Origin: Actinoplanes sp. KI2
GTDB taxonomy: Bacteria > Actinomycetota > Actinomycetes > Mycobacteriales > Micromonosporaceae
Assembly: GCF_025630775.1 (NCBI RefSeq)
Contig: NZ_JAOSZE010000047.1
Location: forward strand, 1-64,000
Length of the DNA: 64,000 nt
Reading direction: 5' to 3'
This document shows positions 7,813 through 16,228 of this stretch, piece by piece. The notes beneath the pieces were generated by a model. It made no database searches. It had not been told where the DNA came from and worked only from the letters and a program-made list of their open reading frames with translations. The first letter of the stretch is position 1. Each line of letters opens with the position of its first letter. The position numbers and the translations under genes are program-made.

Positions 7813-9246
7813 TCAACGCCAGTCGAAGTGTTCCCGGTGCAGGTTGCGGTTGCGCACGCCGGCCTGGCGGAACCGGCGGACGAAGGTGTCCACCATCGCG
7901 GCCGGACCGCAGAGGAAGACCGAGAGCCCGCGCGGGTCGCCCCCGACGGCGTCGAGGACGGTGTCGGCGGTGAGGTAACCCCGCGCGGCGGTGTCGTGCA
8001 GGTGGACCTTGATCGTGGGATGGGCGCCGGCGATGTCGGTGATCTCGCCGGCGAACGGCGGCTCGCCCTGCGTGCTGTAGAACAGGTCGACCTGGCCGGG
8101 CGCGGTCTGCTGGTCGAGGGCGCGCAGCCAGCTGAGGAACGGGGTGATGCCGATCCCGCCGGCGATCCACACCTGCCGGCCGGTGCCGCGGGCCCGGTCG
8201 AACCGGCCGTGCGGTCCGCCGACGACGGCCGGCATGCCCGGCCGGACGTGGTCCTGCATGCGGGTGGTGTCGTCGCCGAGCGCCTTGATGGTGAAGCGCA
8301 GGAGCTCCTCGTGGGGCGCGCTGGAGATGGTGAACGGATGCCGCCGCCACCCCAGGCCGGTCTCGAGGAAGAGCATGGCGAACTGGCCCGGGGTGAAACT
8401 GATCGGCCGGCCGAGCGGGGCGAGCGCGAGCTCGGTCAGGCCCGGTCCGACGGGTCGCACGGCGGCGACCTGGTAGTCGTGCAGGGCGGTGAGGTGCCGG
8501 GCGACCACCTCGCGATAGGCGTAGAAGGCCAGGCCGACCCCGCCCGCCGCCACGTACGCCCAGCGCAGCACCGCGGAGCCGAACATGGTGCCGTCGAGGA
8601 GGCCGTGCACGAACGCTGCCGCCAGGAACAGGCCGGTCAGCCGGTGCAGCGCCCGCCATCGCTCGTAGCCGCCGAAGATCCATCGTCCCGCGCTCAGCAT
8701 GCGATGAACCGCGGCGTTGCCGGCCAGCCGGTCGGCCGCACGGGCCAGATACGGGCCGGCCCACGGCAGCATCGTGCGCCAGCGCGGCGCGATGGCCCAC
8801 GCGGCGAGCGCGAGCAGTCCCCAGATCCCGATCTGAGCCAGCAGCCCGCCGATGTTGCCACCGCCGTCGTCGGGTGCCATCGGCCCCGCGCCGGCGGCCG
8901 GCGGTGCGTGCTGACCGGAGGAGAGCATGACGTGCGGCGCGAGCAGCGCCAGGCCGGCGATCGACAGGCGACGGTGCCAGATCGCGGCGCGGTCGATCCC
9001 GTGGAACCACACCTCGACGGCCGGCAGCAGGGAGATCAGCACCATGGCGAGCGACATCAGCAGGACCGCCTCGGCGCCGGCCAGCTGCCCGGCGAACGAC
9101 ACCCAGCGCCCGTCCGGCGGCCCGGCGACCACCCAGAGGACCGCGAACGCGGCAGCCATGGTCGCGATGCTGAGCGGACCCAGATACCGCGTCGGCGGCA
9201 GCACCGATCTCGCGGCGTCGGCGGCGGCCCGTGCGGCGGTACTCAC
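7813..9246 (-). CDS. Ferric reductase / ferredoxin reductase-like membrane flavoprotein
   Basis: This is a 477-aa protein. Residues about 25-240 hold six or seven membrane helices with haem-ligand-type histidines (VWFHGID, WHRRLSIAGL, LHRLTGL, VHGLLDG). About 255-477 form an FAD/NAD(P) reductase: FTPGQFAMLF, RRHPFTISS (FAD), GGIGITPFLSWL (NAD(P) ribose) and VFLCGPAAMVDTF. This is the NOX/FRE architecture, transferring electrons from NAD(P)H across the membrane to haem and then to Fe(III), oxygen or another acceptor. The GTG start at 9244-9246 overlaps the upstream stop (GTGA). It forms a two-gene operon with the 174-aa membrane protein and is expressed from a DosR-like leaderless promoter. 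Confidence 0.88.
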   Translation of the reverse strand: MSTAARAAADAARSVLPPTRYLGPLSIATMAAAFAVLWVVAGPPDGRWVSFAGQLAGAEAVLLMSLAMVLISLLPAVEVWFHGIDRAAIWHRRLSIAGLALLAPHVMLSSGQHAPPAAGAGPMAPDDGGGNIGGLLAQIGIWGLLALAAWAIAPRWRTMLPWAGPYLARAADRLAGNAAVHRMLSAGRWIFGGYERWRALHRLTGLFLAAAFVHGLLDGTMFGSAVLRWAYVAAGGVGLAFYAYREVVARHLTALHDYQVAAVRPVGPGLTELALAPLGRPISFTPGQFAMLFLETGLGWRRHPFTISSAPHEELLRFTIKALGDDTTRMQDHVRPGMPAVVGGPHGRFDRARGTGRQVWIAGGIGITPFLSWLRALDQQTAPGQVDLFYSTQGEPPFAGEITDIAGAHPTIKVHLHDTAARGYLTADTVLDAVGGDPRGLSVFLCGPAAMVDTFVRRFRQAGVRNRNLHREHFDWR

Positions 9247-9767
9247 CGGACCAGGGTCGCACCGTCGGCATCGCCAGGACGCCGACTCGGCGCGACCAGG
9301 AGGTATCGGCGTACGGAGGGAAGGGTCGGCAGCAGGGCCAGCGCCACGCCGACACCACCGTAGAGGGCCTCCAGCCAGGATCGTTCGGGCAGGTAGACGA
9401 CCTCGAGGCCGATCCAGGCCAGCATGCCGAGCCCGAGGAGCTCGGTCATCGCCCACGACCAGTGGCGCCCGGTCAGCCGCTCCACCGGGGACGGCCAGGC
9501 CGTCCGGGGGCGGCGCAGCATCCCGTACGCGGCCACCAGCGAGCCCACCCCGAAGCCGGCGCCGAGCACCAGCCCGGGCAGCACCCAGCTGTCGATCAGG
9601 GGGATGGCGTCGAGCCAGTCGCCGGGGGGTTGGGCGCTCATCCAGAGACCGAAGGTCAGCTCGATTCCGCCGAGGACGGCCGTGATCCCCAGGAAGAGGA
9701 GCACGCCGATGGTTGTTCGTACCGCTGCCGGCCTCGGTGGGGCCACCGCCGTCGTTGGTTTGCCCAT
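9243..9767 (-). CDS. Four-helix membrane protein of unknown function
   Basis: This is a 174-aa protein with about four membrane helices (near residues 17-40, 63-85, 105-127 and 133-150) and a basic C-terminal tail. It has no Cys pair or obvious cofactor motif. It overlaps the reductase gene by 4 bp, so the two probably work together, perhaps as membrane subunit or accessory. The ATG at 9765-9767 lies only 6 bp after the predicted -10, so the transcript may be leaderless. Confidence 0.7.
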   Translation of the reverse strand: MGKPTTAVAPPRPAAVRTTIGVLLFLGITAVLGGIELTFGLWMSAQPPGDWLDAIPLIDSWVLPGLVLGAGFGVGSLVAAYGMLRRPRTAWPSPVERLTGRHWSWAMTELLGLGMLAWIGLEVVYLPERSWLEALYGGVGVALALLPTLPSVRRYLLVAPSRRPGDADGATLVR

Positions 9768-9773
9768 GGTGCC

Positions 9774-9817
9774 AGCATTGCGACGGCGCGGGCGGGACGA
9801 ACACTGCCGAAAGACCC
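9774..9817 (-). promoter_or_regulatory. DosR-like box plus -10, leaderless arrangement
   Basis: Minus-strand GGGTCTTTCGGCAGT (9817-9803), a 23-bp spacer, then AATGCT (9779-9774). The ATG at 9767 falls at the expected +1. Confidence 0.65.
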
Positions 9818-9879
9818 GACGGGCCGGCCGATGGTCCGGCGTGTGTCCCGCACGGTCCGGTTCCGTACGCAGTCTTTAA

Positions 9880-9897
9880 CATAGATGTACATCTATG
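9880..9897. promoter_or_regulatory. Perfect 18-bp palindromic operator upstream of DoxX
   Basis: CATAGATGT/ACATCTATG is a perfect palindrome in an AT-rich island within otherwise very GC-rich DNA. It lies 64 bp before the DoxX start. Size and symmetry fit a MarR/HxlR/TetR-type repressor operator. No matching regulator gene is adjacent. Confidence 0.6.
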
Positions 9898-9961
9898 GTA
9901 CTCCGGCGTAATCCATTAACATCCGTGAATATCTACAGGTTGTAGGAGTAGGAGGACACGG

Positions 9962-10393
9962 ATGCGCGGGAACCGATTTACCGAGGTCGTCTGGGCGCTG
10001 TTCCGGGTGGTGATCGGGCTGCTGTTCGCCCTGCACGGTGCGTCGACGGTGTTCGGCGTCTTCGGTGGCAACCGGGGCAGCGGACACGCGGCGCAGGCGT
10101 GGACCTGGCCCGGCTGGTATGCCGGCGTGATCGAGCTGGTGTGCGGCCTGCTGGTGCTGGTCGGCCTGCTGACCGTGCCGGCCGCGATTCTGGCTTCCGG
10201 TTCCATGGCGTACGCGTATTTCACCGTGCACCAGCCGCACGCGCTGCTGCCGCTGGAAAACGGCGGTGACGCGCCGGCCCTGTTCTGCTGGGCTTTCCTG
10301 GCCATCGCCGTGGTCGGCCCCGGTCCGTGGTCGATCGACGGGCTGCTGCGCTCGCGCACTCAGTCGACGGCGTACGAGACGGCCGAAGCCTGA
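9962..10393 (+). CDS. DoxX family membrane protein
   Basis: This is a 143-aa protein with four membrane helices and the DoxX pattern: ALFRVVIGLLFALHG in helix 1, WYAGVIELVCGLLVLVGLLT in helix 2, then AAILASGSMAYAYF and a final helix after NGGDAPALFC. DoxX proteins are membrane components linked to thiol/sulfur and oxidative stress in actinobacteria. The ATG follows AGGAGG at 9949-9954. It has no DosR-like box; instead a perfect palindrome lies upstream, so it is probably controlled by a different repressor responding to another signal. Confidence 0.88.
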   Translation: MRGNRFTEVVWALFRVVIGLLFALHGASTVFGVFGGNRGSGHAAQAWTWPGWYAGVIELVCGLLVLVGLLTVPAAILASGSMAYAYFTVHQPHALLPLENGGDAPALFCWAFLAIAVVGPGPWSIDGLLRSRTQSTAYETAEA

Positions 10394-10435
10394 CCGCGCC
10401 CGGCGGGAGGCAACGTCCCGGGGAAGGTGCGCGGA

Positions 10436-11716
10436 TCACCCGAGCGTCAGCACCTCCTCGAGTCCGGCGCGGACGCACTCCACCAGCACGTCCGGATCGG
10501 GCACGACCGAGCCGTCCATGGTGAGCCCCAGGCAGCAGGTGCCGCCCTGCGACACGATCGCGGCACTGACCGCGCTCCCGGGCACCGGCCCGAGGGGGTA
10601 GACGCGCTCCACCCTCGCGCCGGCCAGGTAGGCCGGGCGGGGGGTGCCGATCCGGTTCGTCGCCGACAGGTCGGCGCCCGCCGTGATCCGGCAGGCCGCG
10701 GCGCCTACCCCGGAAGGGAACCGGTTCAGCACTGGTGCGAGCGCGGCAAGACCGTCCTGCGCGGAGTCCACCCGCAGCGTCATGGTGATGCCGCGGAGCG
10801 AGGCGATCCGCTCGGCGAGATCGCAGACCCCCACGGGTGCGGCGAACACCGAGCCTACCCAGCCGCCAGGGTCGCGCGGCAGGCTGACCGGCATCTCGTC
10901 GAGCTCGATTCCGTGCCGCTCGTGGTAGCGCCGTATCCCGCCGAGCAGCGCGGCCAGGTAGGCATCGGTCACCGAGCCGCCGGCCGCGTGTGCGGCCGCC
11001 CGCAGGTCGTCGAGTGGGCACTCCAGCAGGCCGAACCGCCAGGACACGCCGGTGCGCCCGTGAAACAGCGGCGATCCGGCGACCGGAGTGGACGCGGCGC
11101 GACGCAACGACACCGCGAGGCGCAGCGTGCTCGCGGCCGCCGCACCGGGATGCGTGAGCGCGTGCGCCCCCGTCGTCAGCAGCCGGCCGGTGGCGAGCGG
11201 AAGGGTCAACGCCTGCCGGGCGACATCAGCCAGCGCAAGCGAACGGGCGTCCGGCGGGATCGTCTCCGCCCGCGGCAGGTCCCCGGGCCTGCCGCTGAGC
11301 GAGCGGTGTGCTTTCAGCACATACGCCGCCCGGCCGTGCGGCAGCCCTTCGACCAATGTGCCTTCCCACAGCGGGCGATCGCGGTCGAGCGGCGCCGTCG
11401 CGGCCTCCTCCGCGAAGGCGAGCAACTGGGCCGGGCTGCCCGGCGCCGGCAGGCGTGCCCGGCGCAGATGGCGGTCGAGGTCGAAGTCGTCGTCGGGAAT
11501 CCACGCGGGCGGCCCGACCGGCACGGCCGGCTCCAGCACCCGCTCGCGCATCCCCGGGATCAGCCGGGTCGCCCGCTCGTGGACGGCACGCAGCCGCTTC
11601 CACTCCGGCGCGCCTTCGAGCAGCGCCACGGTCGACGACTGGGTGGGTTGCCGCTCGCTGCGCCAGATCAGCGTCTCCAGGTCGGTCATGCGGCGCTGTG
11701 GAGTCGTGGTCACCAT
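10436..11716 (-). CDS. WS/DGAT-family acyltransferase with degenerate active-site motif
   Basis: This is a 426-aa protein with the wax ester synthase/diacylglycerol acyltransferase fold: an N-terminal segment MTDLETLIWRSE, PLDRDRPLWEGTLVEGL, SVSLRRAAST and the late conserved region GADLSATNRIG. The catalytic HHxxxDG is replaced by HRSLSGR near residue 136: the second His, the Asp and the Gly are all changed. It overlaps gpsA by 7 bp and ends the plsB operon, in the position of Rv2484c relative to plsB2-plsC in Mycobacterium tuberculosis. Loss of the motif suggests an altered or structural role rather than normal acyl transfer. Confidence 0.85.
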   Translation of the reverse strand: MVTTTPQRRMTDLETLIWRSERQPTQSSTVALLEGAPEWKRLRAVHERATRLIPGMRERVLEPAVPVGPPAWIPDDDFDLDRHLRRARLPAPGSPAQLLAFAEEAATAPLDRDRPLWEGTLVEGLPHGRAAYVLKAHRSLSGRPGDLPRAETIPPDARSLALADVARQALTLPLATGRLLTTGAHALTHPGAAAASTLRLAVSLRRAASTPVAGSPLFHGRTGVSWRFGLLECPLDDLRAAAHAAGGSVTDAYLAALLGGIRRYHERHGIELDEMPVSLPRDPGGWVGSVFAAPVGVCDLAERIASLRGITMTLRVDSAQDGLAALAPVLNRFPSGVGAAACRITAGADLSATNRIGTPRPAYLAGARVERVYPLGPVPGSAVSAAIVSQGGTCCLGLTMDGSVVPDPDVLVECVRAGLEEVLTLG

Positions 11717-12726
11717 GCCTCCCCGTGCACCTCGTGCCCGGGCGTGACGCGCAGCAGCCCGCGGTACGTCTCCTCGACCGGCTGGCCGTGGTTGAGCACG
11801 GCGTCCACATCGCGGGCGATCGGTATCTCGATGCCCCGCTCGGCCGCGAGCTTCATCACCGACGCCGTGGTCTTGACGCCCTCGGCCACCTGGTTCATCC
11901 CGGCGAGGATCTCCGCGAGGGGCCGGCCGCGGCCGAGCTCGAACCCCACATGCCGGTTGCGGCTGTGCGGGCTGATGCAGGTGACGATCAGATCGCCCAT
12001 GCCGGCCAGCCCGGCCAGCGTCTCGGCGCGGCCGCCCAGCGCCACCCCGAGCCGGGTCATCTCGTGCAGCGAGCGGGTGATCACCATGGCCCGGGTGTTG
12101 TCGCCGGCGCCCAGCCCGTCGCCGAACCCGACCGCGATCGCGAACACGTTCTTCAGCGCGCCGGCGATCTCGACGCCGAGGACGTCCTCGCTGGTGTAGA
12201 CGCGGTAGCGCGAGGTGTGGAAGATGCCCTGCAGGGTCTGCGCGGTGTGGTGGTCGGGCATGGCGAGGGTGGCCGCCGCGGCGTAGCCCTGGACGATCTC
12301 GCGCGCGATGTTGGGGCCGGACAGCACGCCGGCCGGGTGGCCCGGCAGCACCTCGGCGATCACCTCGGTCATCCGCTTGCCGGTGCCCAGCTCGATGCCT
12401 TTCGCGATGCTCACCACCGGGATCAGCGGCCGCACGTGGTCGGCGGCCGCAGTCAGCACGCCGCGCAGGTGCTGCGAGGGCGCCGCGGCGATCAGGACGT
12501 CGGCGTCCGCCACCGCCTCGGCCGCCTCGGCCGTCGCCCGCAGGGCCGGGGTGAGGTCGAAGTCCGGGAGGTAGCGGGGGTTCCGGTGGGTCACGTTGAT
12601 CGCCGTCGCGATCTCCGGGTCCCGTACCCACAGCACCGTCCTGGTCGCTCGCGCGGCGAGCGACGCCACGGTCGTGCCCCAGGTGCCACCGCCCAGCACC
12701 GCCACCGTCGGCGTGCGGAGGGTCAT
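11710..12726 (-). CDS. gpsA: NAD(P)-dependent glycerol-3-phosphate dehydrogenase
   Basis: This is a 338-aa protein, full length for GpsA. It has the N-terminal nucleotide motif VLGGGTWGTTVAS, the catalytic-region motif SIAKGIE, SGPNIAREI, GALKNVFAIAVGFGDGLGAGDN and the C-terminal GMGDLIVTC. It reduces dihydroxyacetone phosphate to sn-glycerol-3-phosphate, the backbone used by the two acyltransferases encoded just upstream. ATGA overlap with the HAD-PlsC gene shows tight coupling. The presence of gpsA inside the acyltransferase operon argues for a self-contained glycerolipid pathway. Confidence 0.95.
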   Translation of the reverse strand: MTLRTPTVAVLGGGTWGTTVASLAARATRTVLWVRDPEIATAINVTHRNPRYLPDFDLTPALRATAEAAEAVADADVLIAAAPSQHLRGVLTAAADHVRPLIPVVSIAKGIELGTGKRMTEVIAEVLPGHPAGVLSGPNIAREIVQGYAAAATLAMPDHHTAQTLQGIFHTSRYRVYTSEDVLGVEIAGALKNVFAIAVGFGDGLGAGDNTRAMVITRSLHEMTRLGVALGGRAETLAGLAGMGDLIVTCISPHSRNRHVGFELGRGRPLAEILAGMNQVAEGVKTTASVMKLAAERGIEIPIARDVDAVLNHGQPVEETYRGLLRVTPGHEVHGEAW

Positions 12727-14171
12727 CGCGCGTTCACCTCCTGCGGCCAGTTCTCGAGCGCGTCGGCGAACCGCCGCCGTACCTCGGCGATCCGCTCGTC
12801 GAGATCGGCGGCGGTCCAGTCTCCGGTCGGGATCGGCTCGAGCACCGCGACCTCGACCGTGCCCGGGTTGACGACCAGCGAGCGGCGCCAGGCCAATTCC
12901 CCAGTGTTGCGCAGCACGATCGGCACGATCGGCACGCCGGCCTGCCGGGCGAGGTGGAACGCGCCCTTCTTGAACCGGCCCAGGGTCGGCGTGGGCATCC
13001 GGGTGCCCTCCGGGAGGACGAGGATCGACGTGCCGCCGCGTAGCCGCCGCGCCGCGCCGTCCAGGCTCTGCTTGGCCTTCGCCAGGTCGGACCGGTCGAT
13101 CCAGGCCGGGTCGAGAACCGCGCCGATGACCGCCATCCGCGGGTCGAGGCGGGCCTCCTTCTTGGCCACGGCGGTGAAGTCGTGCCGCAGCAGCGCTCCC
13201 AGCACGAGCACGTCCAGAGTGCTCTGGTGGTTGGCGATGAAGACGGCGGGACGGCCCTTCTCCAGGTTTTCCGCGCCCACGACGTCGAGCTTGACGCCGG
13301 CGAGGGCCAGCGCCAGGTCGGCGGACAACCCGATGCCCGCGTTGACACCCAGCCGCCGGTCACCGGTCAGCAGCCCCCAGCCCACGCCGGTGGCCAGCCC
13401 GGCATTGACGCCGAGCAGCCCGCCGACGGTGCCCAGATAGGCGCGCAGACCGGGGGACCGGGGCTCGCGCAGGGTGAGCACCGGCCAGCCGAACTCGCCG
13501 GCGGCGCGCCGCAGCGTCGGGTGCGGATTCAGGGCGTACGGGCGGCCGACCGAACCGAGGAACGCGATGTCCTCCGGTCCGTTCGCGTAGCCGTAGCTGT
13601 GCTCGAGGTCGATCCCGTGGTCGCGGGCGAAGGCCCGCACGGCCCTGGCCTTCGGCTCGCCCCAGAGCATGCCGGTGGTGCTGCGGCCGGTCAGCACGCC
13701 GTCCGCCTCCTCCAGTTCGGTGCAGACGACGTGGGCGATGCCCAGGTCGCGCGCCACCGGCGCGATCTGCATGCAGGTGGCCGAGGACGCGATCACGACC
13801 GTGTGGCCCATCCGCAGGTGGGCCCGGACGAGATCGCGGGCCTCGGGCCGCATCGTGCCGGCGATCCGCTCCACGAACAGCCGCTCGCCGACCCCGGCGA
13901 CTTCGTCGACGGTCCGGCCCCGCAGCGACGCGAAGCCGACCCGCCCGATGGCCTGCGGATCGCCGCCCAGCAGCGTGCCGTCCACCGCCGCGACGATGAT
14001 CCGGGCGAGCTCCAGCGGGCCGGCTTCGCCGTGGCGGATCCGGTCGCTGTAGAAGCTGTTGGCCGTGTAGCCCTGCACGAGCGTCCCGTCGAAGTCGAAG
14101 AACGCGCCGATCCGCGGCCCGGTGCCGCCGGCCCGGACCGCCGCGGTGACCTCGGCGGCGGTGACGTTCAC
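12723..14171 (-). CDS. plsC: HAD-IB phosphatase fused to 1-acylglycerol-3-phosphate acyltransferase
   Basis: This is a 482-aa bifunctional protein. Residues about 15-230 form a HAD-IB hydrolase (FFDFDGTLVQGY, IASSATCMQ, then YANGPEDIAFL). About 265-480 form a lysophosphatidate acyltransferase with the H-x4-D motif in NHQSTLD, a substrate motif PEGTRMPT and GVPIVPIVLRN. The same fusion is known as Rv2483c in M. tuberculosis, beside plsB2. It acylates sn-2 of lysophosphatidate; the HAD part may dephosphorylate phosphatidate or a related phosphate ester (inference). The GTG start overlaps the plsB stop (GTGA). Confidence 0.92.
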   Translation of the reverse strand: MNVTAAEVTAAVRAGGTGPRIGAFFDFDGTLVQGYTANSFYSDRIRHGEAGPLELARIIVAAVDGTLLGGDPQAIGRVGFASLRGRTVDEVAGVGERLFVERIAGTMRPEARDLVRAHLRMGHTVVIASSATCMQIAPVARDLGIAHVVCTELEEADGVLTGRSTTGMLWGEPKARAVRAFARDHGIDLEHSYGYANGPEDIAFLGSVGRPYALNPHPTLRRAAGEFGWPVLTLREPRSPGLRAYLGTVGGLLGVNAGLATGVGWGLLTGDRRLGVNAGIGLSADLALALAGVKLDVVGAENLEKGRPAVFIANHQSTLDVLVLGALLRHDFTAVAKKEARLDPRMAVIGAVLDPAWIDRSDLAKAKQSLDGAARRLRGGTSILVLPEGTRMPTPTLGRFKKGAFHLARQAGVPIVPIVLRNTGELAWRRSLVVNPGTVEVAVLEPIPTGDWTAADLDERIAEVRRRFADALENWPQEVNAR

Positions 14172-16054
14172 GGCCGGTCCCGGTGCAGATCGGCGATGAC
14201 GTGCACCCGCCGTACGATCTCGTGCATCTCCTCGCGGAAGTCCTCGCGCCGCTTGGCCACCTCGGGACCGGCGGCCAGCAGACCGCGGTGCTCGGCCAGC
14301 CGCAGGGCCGGCTTGAACAGCTCCAGCGACACCGACTCCTCGCTGGCCACCCGCTTCTGCAGCGCCCACTGCCGGCCGAGCCGCAGGCATTCGTCGAGGA
14401 ACAGGTCGGCATCGAACGGCTCGTCGTCCGGCCAGGCGGCCAGCCGATCGGCCACCACGAGGTACGCCTCCAGGAACGGGCGCAGGACCAGGTGGGCGAC
14501 GAGCAGCTCGCTGTCGGTCAGCCAGCGCCGGGCCTCGGCCGGCCCGAACTCGTGCAGCCGGTCGGCCTGCCGGGGGTCGACGATCGCCAGCTCGGCGGCC
14601 ATCTCCCGGGCGAACTCGCGCCGGGACGGGAAGAAGAAGTCGAACTTGAGCAGGTCACGCAGCCGCAGGGTCTCCCGGTTCGCGGTGGCCAGTCCGTCCT
14701 CCCCGTTCTCCATCGCGGCCGCCAGGCCCAGCTCGCCGATCGCCCGGTCGACCAGCATGTGCACGGCAGTGTTGCGGTAGAACGCGGCCACAAGATGCTG
14801 CCCGGGCGCGATCGCCCAGATCGTCTCGGTGCCGCCGTCGAAGCCGGCGAGGACCCCCGAGCGGGCCAGGTCGTCCAGCGCGCGGTGGATGGTGGCCCGG
14901 TCGGTGAGGTTCGCCGCGCCCGCCACCGGACGGCCGCGCTGGGCGATGTAGCGGGCCAGCGGGGCCACCGTGGCCAGCACCTCGTCGAGCGTGAGCGCCC
15001 GGTCGGCGGCGAGCAGCGCCAGGCAGACGACGGCCGTGGTGGTCACCGGGGTGGCCTGGTTGATCCGATGGGAGGTCTCGACGGCGATCCGCTCGACCAC
15101 GCGCGTGCTGCCCGGGTCGTCGCCGCGCAGCTCGGCGACCCGGTCGCGCAGCGGGAGCGGCTCGCCGAACTCCACGTACGCCCGGCCGAAACGCTCCCGC
15201 TGGGAGCGCCCGAAGGTCCACAGCCACCGCAGGTTCTCGGGCCGCTTGCCGATGCCGCGCGCCTCCGTGGTGACCAGCGGCACCTCGTGCAGCTGCTCGT
15301 ACACGATCGAGACCGGGACGATCAGGGCCTGCATGCCGGCCTCCGCGTCGAGGGCGTCGATCACGTAGTGCAACAGGCCGTACGTCGGCGGGCGGAGCTT
15401 GCCGGTACGGGTCCGGCCGCCCTCGATCGACCAGCAGAGGTTGCGCCGGTTCTTGATCATCTGGGCGACGTACGAGCGCAGCGCGAACCGGTACACCGGG
15501 TTGTCGGCGGTCGAGCGCCGGATGTAGACGTACCCGGAGCGGCGCAGCAGGCGGTTGAACGGGAACACGTCGAGGTTCGCCCCGGCCAGCACGAACGGCG
15601 GCGCGATGCCGTTCTGCGAGATCGCCGCGGGCACCGTGACGCCGTCCAGGTAGGAGCGGTGCGAGAACGGGAACAGCAGCGACTGCCTGCGGTCGAGCGC
15701 CCGCAGCCGGCGCGCCTGCTCCGGGTCGATGATCAGCTCGTGGGCGCGGGTCAGCCAGCGGCTGAACCTGGCCCAGTCGCTGGTGGCGCGCCTGGTGCGG
15801 GTGGCGCCCATCTCGCGCAGGTAGCCGGCGACCTCGGCGCGCACCTCCGGGACGGCGCGGCCGAGCGAGCCGGCCAGATCGGCGACCTGCGCCGCGAATC
15901 CGGTGTCGGACAGCAGCGCGGCCACCTCCGGAGCGTCCGCCGGACGCGGATCGGCGGGCTCGTCGGCCAGGCCGACCCGGCGCATGACCCGGCGAGCCCC
16001 GGCGGGGTCGAGTGCGGTCAGGATCGAGGGATGCTCGCTGACGATCGGAATCAT
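14168..16054 (-). CDS. plsB: Glycerol-3-phosphate acyltransferase (PlsB family)
   Basis: This is a 628-aa protein of the PlsB type. The four acyltransferase blocks are visible: FPFSHRSYLDGV (H-x4-D), GYVYIRRS, SIEGGRTRTGKLRPPTYG and IVPVSIVYEQL. A long C-terminal domain follows. It transfers an acyl chain from acyl-CoA or acyl-ACP to sn-1 of glycerol-3-phosphate. It leads the four-gene lipid operon and is divergent from etfB across a 174-bp region with two DosR-like boxes. The chosen ATG (16052-16054) is the first that leaves no non-coding extension. Confidence 0.93.
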   Translation of the reverse strand: MIPIVSEHPSILTALDPAGARRVMRRVGLADEPADPRPADAPEVAALLSDTGFAAQVADLAGSLGRAVPEVRAEVAGYLREMGATRTRRATSDWARFSRWLTRAHELIIDPEQARRLRALDRRQSLLFPFSHRSYLDGVTVPAAISQNGIAPPFVLAGANLDVFPFNRLLRRSGYVYIRRSTADNPVYRFALRSYVAQMIKNRRNLCWSIEGGRTRTGKLRPPTYGLLHYVIDALDAEAGMQALIVPVSIVYEQLHEVPLVTTEARGIGKRPENLRWLWTFGRSQRERFGRAYVEFGEPLPLRDRVAELRGDDPGSTRVVERIAVETSHRINQATPVTTTAVVCLALLAADRALTLDEVLATVAPLARYIAQRGRPVAGAANLTDRATIHRALDDLARSGVLAGFDGGTETIWAIAPGQHLVAAFYRNTAVHMLVDRAIGELGLAAAMENGEDGLATANRETLRLRDLLKFDFFFPSRREFAREMAAELAIVDPRQADRLHEFGPAEARRWLTDSELLVAHLVLRPFLEAYLVVADRLAAWPDDEPFDADLFLDECLRLGRQWALQKRVASEESVSLELFKPALRLAEHRGLLAAGPEVAKRREDFREEMHEIVRRVHVIADLHRDRP

Positions 16055-16127
16055 CGCCGCCTCGCAGGGGGTGCGCGTGGATACGGTCGTGCCCCCAGCC
16101 TCCTCCGCCGAGAGGGCGGAGGGGCAA

Positions 16128-16192
16128 GGGTCTTTGGTCCCTCGGGAAGGGACCTCAGAGCCTGAAGTTGATCGATGGCTCCTCTTTACGCT
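16128..16192 (+). promoter_or_regulatory. Tandem DosR-like boxes and -10 for the etf-synthase operon
   Basis: Two boxes, GGGTCTTTGGTCCCT (16128-16142) and GGGACCTCAGAGCCT (16149-16163), are 21 bp apart centre to centre, i.e. on the same helix face. Twenty-three bp after the second is TACGCT (16187-16192). etfB starts at 16229 after GGGGAGA. The distal box may also serve plsB on the other strand, but no well-spaced -10 is visible there. Confidence 0.75.
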
Positions 16193-16228
16193 GCGTGACA
16201 CGGGCACCACCGGCGTCAGGGGAGACCC

